Shown piece after piece: positions 1 through 9,740 of a stretch of DNA of 64,000 nucleotides; position 1 is the stretch's first letter; every line of letters starts with the position of its first letter. The stretch is from Actinomadura graeca. Its GTDB lineage: Bacteria > Actinomycetota > Actinomycetes > Streptosporangiales > Streptosporangiaceae. The translations under genes and the position numbers were made by a program. The notes below the pieces were generated by a model. It did no database searches and was not told the origin of the DNA. It was given only the letters and a program-made list of their open reading frames with translations. The stretch is from the NCBI RefSeq assembly GCF_019175365.1, contig NZ_CP059572.1, forward strand, positions 8,657,501 to 8,721,500, in the 5' to 3' direction.

Positions 1-1386
<1,386 letters not shown>

Positions 1387-1587
1387 TTGACGTTCAATCC
1401 AAATCACACACCACACGTTCGTGTGGTGGGTCTGCGTGTTCGCGTCCCTGTGTGGTTCCCGGAAAACAAACGGGAACCCCGCGTGCTTGTTGTGCACGTG
1501 TTTGATAAGTGAATGGTTTGTCCGAGCCTGGTCTCGGACGCCTCTGGAGTTTGCCTGCCCCGGTGTGTGTGGGGTGGTGCGTTGGGC
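1387..1587 (+). other. 23S-5S internal transcribed spacer
   Basis: About 200 bases between the two rRNA genes, with no tRNA gene and no ORF worth calling. A local inverted repeat CACACCACACG / CGTGTGGTG near 1407-1430 lies just downstream of the 23S end and could be part of an RNase processing stalk. Boundaries depend on the estimated 23S end. Confidence 0.7.
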
Positions 1588-1704
1588 GTTCGGTGGTTAT
1601 GGCGAGGGGGAAACACCCGGTCCTATCCCGAACCCGGAAGTTAAGCCTCTCAGCGCCGATGGTACTGCACGGGAGACTGTGTGGGAGAGTAGGACACCGC
1701 CGGA
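1588..1704 (+). rRNA. rrf: 5S ribosomal RNA
   Basis: A 117-base 5S gene starting GTTCGGTGGTTATGGCGAG and ending with the complementary ACACCGCCGGAC, so the terminal helix closes. The internal CCCGGTCCTATCCCGAAC loop B/C region and the GGTACTGC loop E region are conserved. It follows the 23S rRNA in the normal order and is followed by a strong terminator. Confidence 0.97.
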
Positions 1705-1717
1705 CATTTTTTGCAGG

Positions 1718-1746
1718 AAGGGCCCCGCCGTACGGCGGGGCCCTTT
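1718..1746 (+). terminator. Terminator of the rRNA operon (bidirectional)
   Basis: Stem AAGGGCCCCGCCG (1718-1730) pairs perfectly with CGGCGGGGCCCTT (1733-1745) around a 2-base loop, followed by T-rich sequence; a T-run at 1707-1712 sits on the other side. It lies between the 5S gene and the stop codon of the convergent tetR gene, so it can end both transcripts. Confidence 0.9.
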
Positions 1747-1747
1747 C

Positions 1748-2362
1748 TCATTTGTCGGGTAGGGGACTGCCGCCGCGGGCGAAGGCGTCCCAGAGAAGGG
1801 CCGCCGGCTCCGCCGTCCTGAAGAGCGACTCGATCCGGTCGCGGTCGCCGTCGAGGTGAGTGATGGTCTGGAGGCCGAGGAACATGGCGACGGCCATCAT
1901 GCCCAGTTCTCTGGACGGGACGAGGCTCTCCAGCGCGGTGCCCTGTACGAGTCGGCGGATCGCGGCGGCGGCGAAATCTGCCCAGGGTTCCACATGTGCG
2001 AGGAGTTCCGCGCGGAGGCGTGGCGAGGTGGACGAGGCGGCGAAGAGTTCCTGTACCGCGTCGATATGTCCCTGGTCCTGCATGTCCTCCGCGTAGAGAT
2101 CACGGAGGCGGGACAGTAGTTCCGTCGCGTCGGTACAGGACCCGAGGGCTTCCTCGTAGCAGGCCATTCGTGCCTGGCTGGTGTGGCGGAGTGCGGCGAG
2201 GAGGAGATCCTCCAGGTCGTCGAAATGGTAGTAGATGACGCCTGGTGCGAAGCCGCCCGTCCGGGCGATCGACCGCGCGGTCGTCCCGCCGTAGCCCTCG
2301 ACGGCGAGCGTCCGGATGGCCGCTTCGAGGAGACGTCTCCTGGCTTCCGCGCGTGGCGCCAT
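1748..2362 (-). CDS. TetR-family transcriptional regulator
   Basis: A 204-residue protein with the TetR layout: an N-terminal helix-turn-helix at about residues 25-47 (TTARSIARTGG then VIYYHF) and a variable helical ligand domain. It is the last gene of a leftward three-gene operon, starting 6 bases after the desaturase stop, so it is probably a local autoregulator. The tandem TGAACA-N2-TGTTC(A/T) inverted repeats at the operon promoter are its most likely operators, although they also resemble LexA half-sites. Ligand unknown; a lipophilic substrate or product of the two neighbouring oxidative enzymes is an inference. Confidence 0.9.
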   Translation of the reverse strand: MAPRAEARRRLLEAAIRTLAVEGYGGTTARSIARTGGFAPGVIYYHFDDLEDLLLAALRHTSQARMACYEEALGSCTDATELLSRLRDLYAEDMQDQGHIDAVQELFAASSTSPRLRAELLAHVEPWADFAAAAIRRLVQGTALESLVPSRELGMMAVAMFLGLQTITHLDGDRDRIESLFRTAEPAALLWDAFARGGSPLPDK

Positions 2363-2368
2363 CGAAGA

Positions 2369-3148
2369 TCAGATCACTCTCCAGGGGCGGACTCCCGCCT
2401 CGGCGAGCACCGGGTCCAGGCGGCGGGCGAGACTGGCGAGGTGGTGGCTCGGCACCTGGGGATAGAGGTGGTGTTCCAAGTGGTACGTCAGCTCCAGGAA
2501 CAGCGCGGGGACGACGCGGCCGCGCAGCGTGCGGGTTTGGGTGAGCGGTGTGTCCCCGTAGTGGCGATGCGGCAGGTGGACGGTCAGCAGCGGATACACC
2601 CAGCTTCCCACGATCATCATCGTCGCGTACACGAGAAGGCCACGCCAGAACAGCACGCCGGCCCCGACCACCGCCAGCGGGAACGCCGCCTCGGCGAGCA
2701 GCCACAGGCGCTGTCGGACGTCGGCGCGGCGGTACGCCCAGATCCAGAGTCGGATGAGGAACACGGGGCCGTAGAAGATCGCGCCGAGTGCGGTGAGGTC
2801 GGCTGGATAGCCCTCGGGGTCGTCGTCGCTGGGGAATGTCCGGTGGTGTTGCAGGTGGGTGGCGCGGTAGGCGTGCCCGCTTTCGAGGAGCACGGCGCCC
2901 AGCAGGAACAGCGCCCATTCGGTCGCGGGACGGCCGAGACCGAGCGCGCGGTGGACGACGTCGTGCGTCGCGGTGACCACGGTGATGAAGATCCCGAAGG
3001 CGATCGGCGGGGTGAGCCACCACCAGCCGGCCAGGGCCGCCGCGGTGAACAGCGCGACGCCCGCGTAGGGGAGTGACAGGGTGAGGAAGCGGCGCTTGCG
3101 GGTGGTGACCAGCAGGTCGGCGCCCAGCTCGGACAGTTTGGGGATCAT
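2369..3148 (-). CDS. Membrane fatty acid desaturase / carotenoid hydroxylase-ketolase type di-iron protein
   Basis: A 259-residue integral membrane protein with hydrophobic helices around 27-60, 78-92, 118-130 and 140-180. Histidine boxes typical of membrane di-iron desaturases are visible: HDVVH (62-66), HLQHH (98-102), HLPHRH (191-196) and HLEHH (223-227). These ligate two irons and support O2-dependent desaturation, hydroxylation or ketolation. The ATG overlaps the upstream stop by 4 bases (ATGA), so translation is coupled to the CrtI-like gene, which suggests a shared lipid or carotenoid-like substrate. No crtE, crtB or crtY is present here, so the exact reaction is undetermined. Confidence 0.85.
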   Translation of the reverse strand: MIPKLSELGADLLVTTRKRRFLTLSLPYAGVALFTAAALAGWWWLTPPIAFGIFITVVTATHDVVHRALGLGRPATEWALFLLGAVLLESGHAYRATHLQHHRTFPSDDDPEGYPADLTALGAIFYGPVFLIRLWIWAYRRADVRQRLWLLAEAAFPLAVVGAGVLFWRGLLVYATMMIVGSWVYPLLTVHLPHRHYGDTPLTQTRTLRGRVVPALFLELTYHLEHHLYPQVPSHHLASLARRLDPVLAEAGVRPWRVI

Positions 3149-4689
3149 CGGCGTGCCGCCGTCCGGCGGGCGGCGGTGAGCACTTCGTCCGCGACGATCC
3201 TGCTGCCGAGCGCGCAGGCGACCGTGCCGAGGCCCGGCCAGGTCGAGTCGCCGACGAGCCACAGGCCCGGGACGCCCAGCGAATGCGGGACGGCGTTCTG
3301 GTTGGCGTTGCCGGGGGTCTGGTGCGCCCCGCCGACGGCGCCACGCGGCCGGAACGCGAACCGCTCGTACGAGCGGGGCGTTCCCACGTCCCAGACCCGC
3401 GCGTGCTCCCCGAGGGACGGGTGGACGCGGCGGGCCAGCCCGACGAGCCTCTCCCCGATCTCCCGCTTGCGGGTCTCGTACTCGGCGCCGGAGAGGCCCT
3501 GCCAGCCGGGGAGGCCGGTATGGGTGGAGATCATCACGGCGCGGTGGCCCGGGGGCGCGCTTTCGGTGTCGCCCGGCGCGGACACCGACACGAACATGTT
3601 GTTGCCGTCGCCCAGCGGTCTCCGGTAGTCGTGCAGGAGCTGGTGGTGGGTGAAGTCCTGCCCGCCGACCTCGTCCTCGGGCACGCCGAGGAACACGACG
3701 ACCGCGCCGCCCATCTCGGGTTCGTCGCGGTCGAGGTAGGGCCGGAGCCGTTCCGCGAGGTCGGGGACGACCCGCGCGGTCGTGACCGCCGGGAGCGCGC
3801 TCACCACCTGGTCGGCGTGCACCACGCCGCGGCGTGTGTGGACCTCGAAAGCCCCCGGCCTCCCGAGGACGCGTTCGACCTGGCAGCCGGTGCGCAGCTG
3901 CCCTCCCAGGCCGCGGTAGTGGTCGGTGAAGCGCCGCCAGAAGCCGCGCATGCCGCCGTGCGCGCGGGTGAGCCCCGCGCCGCGGATCGTGACGCCGAGG
4001 GCCGCGTTGATGAGCGGGGCCCGGTCGACGGTGCTGTGCACCGTGTCCTCGACCAGCATCGACAGGAGTCCGACGAGCGGCGCGTCCCCGCGCAGGCCGT
4101 GCTTGGAGAGCGCGTCGCCGAGGGTGGTGTTGAGGTGGCGGACGAGCGGGACGCCGCGCGGCCCGAGTGCGCGCAGGTTGTGCAGGGCGTCCGAGGGCCG
4201 CCGGACCGGCAGGCGCACACCGGCACGGCTCGCGTCCCAGAACACCGAGGCCAGGCGGTCGAGCCGCGCCCAGAAGGCTTGGTGCCGGGGCGTGCCTCCG
4301 AGCACGCGGAGCCGCTCGCGATGCCACGCCGCGGTGTCGCGGTAGAGGGTGACCTTCCGGTCGGGGAGCCAGCCGACATACCCCGGCAGCGCGTCCCCGG
4401 GGACCGGGGCCATGCCGATGCCGTCGAGCAGCTCCGCGCCGACCCCGCCCGGCTCGAAGTCGACCATCGTCGTCGCCCCCACGTCGAAGGAGAAGCCCCG
4501 CCGCCGGTAGTAGCCGGCGCATCCGCCCACGTGGCCGTGCGCCTCGACCACCAGCGTGGACATGCCTGCGGCCTGCAGCCGGGCCGCCGTCGCCATCCCT
4601 GCCAGGCCGCCGCCGAGCACGGCCACCTCGCAGGACGCGGGGAACCGCGTGCCCGTCCGCCGGGTGATGTGAACATCTGTTCTGAACAT
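3145..4689 (-). CDS. CrtI/CrtO-type FAD-dependent oxidoreductase (phytoene desaturase-like)
   Basis: A 514-residue flavoprotein with an N-terminal dinucleotide-binding fold (VAVLGGGLAGMA, residues 22-33), the acidic strand end LVVEAHGHVGG, and a C-terminal FAD motif GLWLVGDSTWPGLGTVACALG. The length suits phytoene desaturase or carotenoid ketolase relatives. The ATG at 4689 was chosen because a promoter (TTGACG, 17-base spacer, GAATCT) places the transcription start at this codon, giving a leaderless mRNA; longer in-frame extensions have no ribosome site and read through the promoter. First gene of an operon with a desaturase and tetR. A GTG about 20 codons downstream is an alternative start. 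Confidence 0.85.
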   Translation of the reverse strand: MFRTDVHITRRTGTRFPASCEVAVLGGGLAGMATAARLQAAGMSTLVVEAHGHVGGCAGYYRRRGFSFDVGATTMVDFEPGGVGAELLDGIGMAPVPGDALPGYVGWLPDRKVTLYRDTAAWHRERLRVLGGTPRHQAFWARLDRLASVFWDASRAGVRLPVRRPSDALHNLRALGPRGVPLVRHLNTTLGDALSKHGLRGDAPLVGLLSMLVEDTVHSTVDRAPLINAALGVTIRGAGLTRAHGGMRGFWRRFTDHYRGLGGQLRTGCQVERVLGRPGAFEVHTRRGVVHADQVVSALPAVTTARVVPDLAERLRPYLDRDEPEMGGAVVVFLGVPEDEVGGQDFTHHQLLHDYRRPLGDGNNMFVSVSAPGDTESAPPGHRAVMISTHTGLPGWQGLSGAEYETRKREIGERLVGLARRVHPSLGEHARVWDVGTPRSYERFAFRPRGAVGGAHQTPGNANQNAVPHSLGVPGLWLVGDSTWPGLGTVACALGSRIVADEVLTAARRTAARR

Positions 4690-4724
4690 GTGTTCAGATT
4701 CCGCGCGCCACGGGACCGCGTCAA
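4670..4724 (-). promoter_or_regulatory. Promoter with two tandem operators overlapping the start codon of the CrtI-like operon
   Basis: On the minus strand TTGACG (4724-4719) and GAATCT (4701-4696) are separated by exactly 17 bases, with the ATG starting 6 bases after the -10 box, so the mRNA should be leaderless. Two near-identical inverted repeats lie side by side: TGAACATGTGTTCA (4683-4696), touching the -10, and TGAACATCTGTTCT (4670-4683) inside the first codons. The co-transcribed TetR protein is the likely ligand; the GAAC-N4-GTTC core also resembles the LexA box seen at 44931. Confidence 0.7.
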
Positions 4725-4829
4725 GGCCGGGGCGGGAACGGCGGATTCCGGCCTCGCCCAACTGCGTGATGGGCGAGGCCGGAATGGTGGACGGTCAGAC
4801 GGCGCCCGGCCGACGGTGCTGCCGGAAGC

Positions 4830-5513
4830 TCAGCCCCGGGCGGAGGGGTCGGTCAGCAGCTTGAGCGACAGCGCCGAGGCCCACAGCCAGACGGCCGCGC
4901 CGCCGATGAACAGCAGCCGGAAGTCCTCCGCGGGGAACGCGGAGAAGCCCACGAGGAAGTAGAAGGACGGCGCCGCGACGCTGGCGGCCGTCCAGGCCGT
5001 GCGCCCCTGGCGGGCGAACCGGCGGGCGAACACCAGGCACGCCGCGCTCAGCGCCAGGCCGATTCCGACGGGCGCGAGATTGTGCAGGGCGCCGTGCCAG
5101 CTGACCTGGGCGGCGCCGTCGGGGGCGCCCGCCGGGTAGCCCTCGGCCGGGTCGGTGCGGAAGAGGCCCGCCCAGACCAGCCCGGCCCCGTAGACGGCGA
5201 CCAGGCGCGGGCCCCACGTCCCGCCAGGCGAGCGGCGGTCGAGGACGCCTTTCAGCCCGGCCGCGGACGCCAGCACGAGCATGCCGCTGACCAGGAAGTT
5301 AGCGGTCTGAAGCCAGCCCTGCTCGCCGAGGCTGAGCATGCTGAGCGGGTGCCGGGCGGGATCGAACCCGGCGCGGGAGGCGTACTGGCCCGCGATCAGC
5401 AGGACGAACAGCGGTCCGGCGGCCACGCCGCAGGCGAGAGCGGCACGGGTGCGCGGGTCCAGCGGGCGGCCGCGGGTGGCGGAGCCGCTGTCGGTGAGGG
5501 TTCCGGTGGCCAT
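4830..5513 (-). CDS. DUF998 family membrane protein
   Basis: A 227-residue protein with about six hydrophobic segments (roughly 27-45, 71-90, 103-120, 145-163, 175-193, 203-220) and the DUF998 hallmark of a Ser-Leu-rich first loop (HPLSMLSLGEQGWLQ). The AAGGAG ribosome site lies properly before the ATG. It starts 55 bases after the ArsR-SRPBCC gene stop and probably shares its transcript. Its molecular role is not known for the family. Confidence 0.8.
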   Translation of the reverse strand: MATGTLTDSGSATRGRPLDPRTRAALACGVAAGPLFVLLIAGQYASRAGFDPARHPLSMLSLGEQGWLQTANFLVSGMLVLASAAGLKGVLDRRSPGGTWGPRLVAVYGAGLVWAGLFRTDPAEGYPAGAPDGAAQVSWHGALHNLAPVGIGLALSAACLVFARRFARQGRTAWTAASVAAPSFYFLVGFSAFPAEDFRLLFIGGAAVWLWASALSLKLLTDPSARG

Positions 5514-5568
5514 GGCAATGCTCCTTCGGGTCCCCGGGGCCGCGTGCGGCGGCCCCGGACGGGAGGGG

Positions 5569-6363
5569 TCAGGTGTACAGGGCTTCGCCCGTCTCCAGCA
5601 GGGTCTTCAGGTCGCTGAGGGTCTGGCTCCAGCCGCCTCCGGCGTCGGGGATCCGGCCGGCGACCTGGGCCGCCGTCTGCGGCGCGCCGGTGACGTCGTG
5701 GGTCACGGTCAGCGTCGACACCCCGGTGCCGTCGTCCTCGATCTCGTAGGTGAGGCGGGTGAAGGACTCGCCCAGGTACAGGGCGCGCCAGGTCTGGACG
5801 AGCCTGCGCGGCGGGTCGGCCTCGATGACCTCGCCGTCGACGACCACGTCCGGGGCGCCGCCCTCCTTCATGACCTCGCTGGCCAGGCCCCGGAAGGCGC
5901 CGCCGGGACGCAGCTCGTACTCCACGGGCGCCTGGTAGCCGAACCTCCGCGTCCACTCCGGCTTGGTGATGGCGTCCCAGATCGCCTCGGGCGTCGCCTT
6001 GATGTACACGCGGTAGACCTGGACGGTCGTGTCCTCGGTCGTCGTCATGGTCTGCTCCAGTTCTCTTTTGAGCCCGGCCAGGGCCGCGGCGGGCCGTTCG
6101 GTGTACTTGTCGATCCACCGGTCGTGGATCAGCCGGATCGGCACCGGATTGAGGAAGTGCAGCTTCTCCCGCCCCGAGCGGCGCGTGACGACCAGCCCCG
6201 CGTCCTCCAGCACCCGCAGGTGCTTGGCGACGCCGAAGCGCGTCATCTCCAGCTCCGACTCCAGTTCGCCCTGGGTGCGCCCGTCCCGGCTGAACAGCAG
6301 ATCGAGCAGGAAACGGCGGGTCGGATCCGCCAGCGCCTTGAACGCCGCATCATCGTCCGTCAC
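5569..6363 (-). CDS. ArsR-type winged-helix repressor fused to an SRPBCC (AHSA1) domain
   Basis: A 264-residue protein with an ArsR-type winged helix at about residues 5-90 (FKALADPTRRFLLDLL, then QGELESELEMTRFGVAKHLRVLEDAGLV) and an AHSA1/START-like domain from about 112 (IKATPEAIWDAITKPEWTRRF) to the end. In many actinobacteria these are two adjacent genes; here they are one frame, although Met106 could give a free SRPBCC domain. The GTG at 6363 was chosen because the promoter puts transcription start exactly there and the longer frame has no ribosome site. The helix-turn-helix probably represses its own promoter and the DUF998 gene. Confidence 0.88.
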   Translation of the reverse strand: MTDDDAAFKALADPTRRFLLDLLFSRDGRTQGELESELEMTRFGVAKHLRVLEDAGLVVTRRSGREKLHFLNPVPIRLIHDRWIDKYTERPAAALAGLKRELEQTMTTTEDTTVQVYRVYIKATPEAIWDAITKPEWTRRFGYQAPVEYELRPGGAFRGLASEVMKEGGAPDVVVDGEVIEADPPRRLVQTWRALYLGESFTRLTYEIEDDGTGVSTLTVTHDVTGAPQTAAQVAGRIPDAGGGWSQTLSDLKTLLETGEALYT

Positions 6364-6399
6364 ACCCTCAAAATAGGTGACCAAAAGGTCACATGTCAA
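6361..6399 (-). promoter_or_regulatory. Leaderless promoter with operator in the -35/-10 spacer (arsR-SRPBCC)
   Basis: On the minus strand TTGACA (6399-6394) and TATTTT (6375-6370) are 18 bases apart, and the GTG begins 6 bases after the -10. The spacer contains the inverted repeat GTGACC-AAAA-GGTCAC (6377-6392), where a bound dimer would block RNA polymerase. The fused ArsR-type domain is the obvious candidate binder. Confidence 0.75.
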
Positions 6400-6621
6400 G
6401 CATGACCAGGGGAAGGCGGCGCTCCCGACGCCGGCCGTGTGTCGGCCTCGAAGAAATCTACAAAGTAAAGGCGACGAGCCCTTTTCGTCGGCCGCCCAGC
6501 GGCTCTGAGACTGCTCTGGAGATCTCATGCCGATTCGGGATGTGGCGAAGACGGCCGCGCTTTACACTCCTGACGATCCCGTGTCCGGATCGCCCGATGA
6601 CCACGATAGTTAGGGGCTTTC

Positions 6622-7680
6622 GTGTACGGCCCTCCGCCACTTCCGGCACCCGTCCCCTATCCTCCTGTGCCGGAGCCGGGCCCCCTCGCGGGCGCTCCCC
6701 GCGGGCGGCGCCTCGCGGCGTGGGGGATCGACGCCACGCTGATGGCCGGCGTCGCCGCGCTCCTCGCCGTCATGACATGGGGCCGTCTCAACGGCCTGCT
6801 GTCGGACGGGCTGTGGACGGACGCCCTGGGCTCGGCGGGCGGCCTCCTGCTGTCGGGCGGCGACGTGCGGCAGGCCGCGGAGGACTTCGGCGTGGACCTG
6901 TGGGTCAAGGTCGCCTCGGCGATCGAGCAGGCCCTGCTCCTGCTCGTCCTGGCGGAGTTGCTCTACCAGTTCGCCGCGCAGGCGCTGGCCGGCCGCACCC
7001 TCGGCAAGGCCGCGCTGGACCTGCGGGTCTGCGCCGCCCATGGGGGCAAGCCCCCGAAGCGGCGGGCCCTGCGCCGGGCACTGGCCTCGACGGCAGGCGG
7101 CACCGGTCTGTACTGCGCCGCCTGGATCCTCCTCTTGGAGGGCATGTTCTTCCTGGCCCTGCTCACCTGGCTCGCAGCGCTCGCGGCCTTCGCCGCCAAC
7201 AGCCTCCCCGCGCTCTTCGGCGCCCGCCGCCGCACCCTCGCCGACATGGTGGCCGGTACATCGGTCGTCCGCGCCGACGGCTACCGGCGCGCCGCCGAGG
7301 CCGCCCGGCAGGGCATCGGCGTCGCCTGGGACGGCACGCAGGCGGCGGGCCAGGTCGCCGGGCAGGCGGTCCGCGGCAACGCCGCACGCCTCGCCCAGGC
7401 CGAGCAGGTGCGGCGGGCGCTGGAGTCCGAGCGCGCCCGTCAGGTCCAGGAGGCGGGCAGGCGGCTGGGCGGCCGCCTGCGGGACGCCTACGGTGACCGG
7501 CGGGCCGCCCGTGAGGCGCGGCGGTCCGAGCTCCCGCCGCCGTACGGCCCGTTCGCGGCCATCCCGCCGCCCCGTCCGGACGGCGACCCGTACCTGCCGC
7601 CCCTGCAGACCTACCGGCCCTATCCGCCCCCGCCGTCCCCCTACACCCCTCCTCGGCCTCCGGACGACGGGACCGGGTGA
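6622..7680 (+). CDS. RDD family membrane protein with Pro-rich ends
   Basis: A 352-residue protein starting GTG, preceded by AGGGG 6 bases upstream. After a Pro-rich N-terminus (residues 1-20) comes an RDD domain (about 25-215): the Arg/Asp pair RRLAAWGIDATLM, three to four membrane helices, and the characteristic GRTLGKAALDLRV and RRRTLADMVAGTSVV segments. Residues 215-300 are charged and probably helical (many Arg, Ala and Gln); the tail is a Pro/Tyr-rich low-complexity stretch. Transport of small compounds is proposed for some RDD proteins; no substrate can be inferred here. Converges with the kinase gene with 3 bases between stops. Confidence 0.85.
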   Translation: MYGPPPLPAPVPYPPVPEPGPLAGAPRGRRLAAWGIDATLMAGVAALLAVMTWGRLNGLLSDGLWTDALGSAGGLLLSGGDVRQAAEDFGVDLWVKVASAIEQALLLLVLAELLYQFAAQALAGRTLGKAALDLRVCAAHGGKPPKRRALRRALASTAGGTGLYCAAWILLLEGMFFLALLTWLAALAAFAANSLPALFGARRRTLADMVAGTSVVRADGYRRAAEAARQGIGVAWDGTQAAGQVAGQAVRGNAARLAQAEQVRRALESERARQVQEAGRRLGGRLRDAYGDRRAAREARRSELPPPYGPFAAIPPPRPDGDPYLPPLQTYRPYPPPPSPYTPPRPPDDGTG

Positions 7681-7683
7681 CGG

Positions 7684-8244
7684 TCACGGCACCAGATCGT
7701 CCAGCTGGGATTCGAGGGACCGGGTGGCGGCAAGGCGGTTGTCCACGGCGACGTGGGGGACCGGCGGCGGGACGCCCGGGAGCATGCGGTCGAGGAAGGC
7801 GTCGAAGGCGGCGAGCTTCGCGGCGTCGCGCGGGGAGGCGCGACCGCGGAGGCGTTCGCCGAGGGTGGGGGCGTCGGTGCGGATCCAGACGAGGGTCACC
7901 GGCGGGCCGCCCAGCGCGTCGACCCAGGCCGCCCAGGCGTCCGGTGTGCGGATCTGGGCGGTGAAGGGGCCGCTCAGCATGACGGGGCAGCCGTGGGAGC
8001 GGATCTCCCGGGCGGTGGCGGTCATGCCCTCGTACTCGTGGGCCTTGATGTGCTCGTCGTACCAGGGGCCCTCCCGCTCGCCCGGGTCGCGCGACGCGGC
8101 GGCGAGCGTCGCCGCGACGAACCCGCCGTAGATCGTGTCCTTGTCGAGCAGCGCCGGGACGGGGCGCAGCCGCCGCAGGAGCAGGCCGGCGACCGTGCTC
8201 TTGCCGCTGCCGGGCGGGCCCGCCACCACCCAGGCGGGCGTCAC
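7684..8244 (-). CDS. P-loop kinase / AAA-family ATPase (small-molecule kinase-like)
   Basis: A 186-residue protein with Walker [10 protein letters not shown] at residues 8-16 followed by the kinase-type segment [16 protein letters not shown], and a distal arginine-rich lid region ([19 protein letters not shown]), as in shikimate or gluconate kinase-like phosphotransferases. The GTG start overlaps the stop of the enolase-like gene (GTGA), so the two are translationally coupled. The substrate is unknown. The pairing with a catalytically degenerate enolase homologue suggests they act on or bind the same acid or amino-acid-like compound, which is inference. Confidence 0.8.
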   Translation of the reverse strand: MTPAWVVAGPPGSGKSTVAGLLLRRLRPVPALLDKDTIYGGFVAATLAAASRDPGEREGPWYDEHIKAHEYEGMTATAREIRSHGCPVMLSGPFTAQIRTPDAWAAWVDALGGPPVTLVWIRTDAPTLGERLRGRASPRDAAKLAAFDAFLDRMLPGVPPPVPHVAVDNRLAATRSLESQLDDLVP

Positions 8245-9302
8245 GCCGACAGCCGCATCCGGCGGGTCGCCAGGCGGGCGATCCGCTCCTCGTCGATCTC
8301 GTGGCCGAGGCCCGGCTGGGTCAGGGGCACGCCGACGACGCCGCCGGACGAGCGGACGGGCGGCGTCACGAACACCGGCCCGCCCGCCGGGTCGGAGACG
8401 TCGCTCGGCAGGGTGCAGCCGGGCAGGGCGGCCAGGGCGACGGCGGCGGCCTGCCCGATCCCGAACGCCCCGGAGCCGCTGCACCACACGTCCCAGCCCG
8501 CCGCGTACGCCAGGTCGTGGGCGCTGCGCGCGGCGGTGAGGCCGCCGAGGCGGTCCAGGCGCAGGTGAAGGGCGCGTCCCGCGTCCAGGGAGAGGGCGGC
8601 GTCGAGGGTGTCGAGGTCGCCGATGCGCGGCGCGACGGAGGTGCCCAGCCGCGGCTGGAGGCGCGCGTGCGCCGTCAGGTCGCCGGGCGGGAAGGGACGC
8701 TCGATCGCCACCAGCCCGTAGGCGTCGAGGCCCTCCAGCGCGGCGAGGTGCTCGGGCGACTCGGTGTAGGCGTGCCCGGCGTCGGCGACGAGCGCGAGCG
8801 CCGGATAGGACTGCCGGATCACGCGGACGGGCTCGATGTCCCAGCCGGGCCGGACGTCCAGGGTGACGCGGGTGTGCCCGGCGCCGACCGCCTGGTTGAC
8901 CCTGCCCGCGACCGTCTCCAGGACGGGCTCCGGGCTGATCCGCGCGCCTGTCACGATGGACGTGCGGGTGCCGCCGAGCGCGTGCGCGAGGGGCAGGCCG
9001 CGGGCGCGGCACCACAGGTCCCAGCAGGCCACGTCGATCGCGGCGGCGGCGTCGCGGGCGCCGAGGTCGGCGGCGGCGGAGACGTCCTCGGGGCGGTCCC
9101 AGTCGAGCCCGATGAGCGCCGGGCCCATGCGCTCCTCGATGTCGGCCCAGACCGGGTCGGCGGTCCCGCCGGGGACGGCGGCCTCACCCCAGCCGACGGC
9201 GCCGTCGGCACCGGCGAGGCGGACGAGGACGCTCTCCGGCCGCCGCCCGCGGGGCATCGTCACGCGGAAGGCGTCGCAGCCGTGGATCCGGGGCACCCGC
9301 AC
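8241..9302 (-). CDS. Enolase-superfamily (MenC/N-acylamino acid racemase-like) protein with degenerate active site
   Basis: A 353-residue protein with the mandelate racemase/muconate lactonizing fold order: capping domain with GWGEAAVP (about 37-44), barrel with [36 protein letters not shown] and a C-terminal GPGLG-like segment ([10 protein letters not shown]). Aligned by eye with N-acylamino acid racemases, the KxK pair is Thr-Leu-Asp, the distal Lys is Arg (HLRLDRLGG), and one of three metal-ligand acids (in LDES) is Pro; the other two acids remain. It therefore probably does not catalyse the usual reaction. The GTG start has a GAAAGGGCGG ribosome site. Coupled to the kinase downstream. Confidence 0.8.
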   Translation of the reverse strand: MRVPRIHGCDAFRVTMPRGRRPESVLVRLAGADGAVGWGEAAVPGGTADPVWADIEERMGPALIGLDWDRPEDVSAAADLGARDAAAAIDVACWDLWCRARGLPLAHALGGTRTSIVTGARISPEPVLETVAGRVNQAVGAGHTRVTLDVRPGWDIEPVRVIRQSYPALALVADAGHAYTESPEHLAALEGLDAYGLVAIERPFPPGDLTAHARLQPRLGTSVAPRIGDLDTLDAALSLDAGRALHLRLDRLGGLTAARSAHDLAYAAGWDVWCSGSGAFGIGQAAAVALAALPGCTLPSDVSDPAGGPVFVTPPVRSSGGVVGVPLTQPGLGHEIDEERIARLATRRMRLSA

Positions 9303-9376
9303 CCGCCCTTTCTCGGTCGGAGATGTTCTCCTTCAATGATCCCCCCTCCGGGGACCGGGGAGGACACCCCCGCCGT

Positions 9377-9652
9377 TCAGGCGGCCCAGGTGACCCGGCG
9401 CAGGTCGTGCTCGACGGCGGCGGCCGCGCGCTCGACCTCGGCCGCCGGGGCGATGCGGTCGGCCCACGACCAGTAGTACCAGCGGTCGCCGCGGGCGTCG
9501 CGCTCGCAGAGCACCGTGCCGGTGCGGCCGCGCGAGGCCCGGTCGAGGACCTCCAGCCGCGCCCGGGGCCCGGTGACGATCATCGTGAGGAACCCGCGGC
9601 CGGTCAGTGCCCGGCCGAGGTCGTCCAGCATGGAGAGGTCCGTCTGCGCCAT
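9377..9652 (-). CDS. Small hypothetical protein, 91 residues
   Basis: A 91-residue soluble-looking protein beginning MAQTDLSMLDDLGRALTGRG and ending VTWAA, with no membrane segment, signal peptide or motif that I recognise. The amphipathic acidic and basic pattern and good third-position GC suggest a genuine gene. It lies between the LCP gene and the enolase-like gene, all on the minus strand, with about 70-90 bases on either side. Confidence 0.6.
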   Translation of the reverse strand: MAQTDLSMLDDLGRALTGRGFLTMIVTGPRARLEVLDRASRGRTGTVLCERDARGDRWYYWSWADRIAPAAEVERAAAAVEHDLRRVTWAA

Positions 9653-9740
9653 TGGTCGTCGCCCCCTGTGCGGTTCGCGGCGTCATAGGGTGTGACGCCC
9701 GTTACCGGCCGCGGGTTCGCGGGGCGGTGGCCGGGAGCGG

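Noticed and set aside
2100..3344. Other long open frames across the carotenoid-like operon
   Set aside because: Extreme Arg/Pro/Gly composition and overlap with clear family proteins show they are GC-rich shadow frames.
5352..5372. tRNA T-arm-like GGGATCGAACCCGG
   Set aside because: It lies inside the DUF998 coding frame and no acceptor or anticodon arm can be folded around it.
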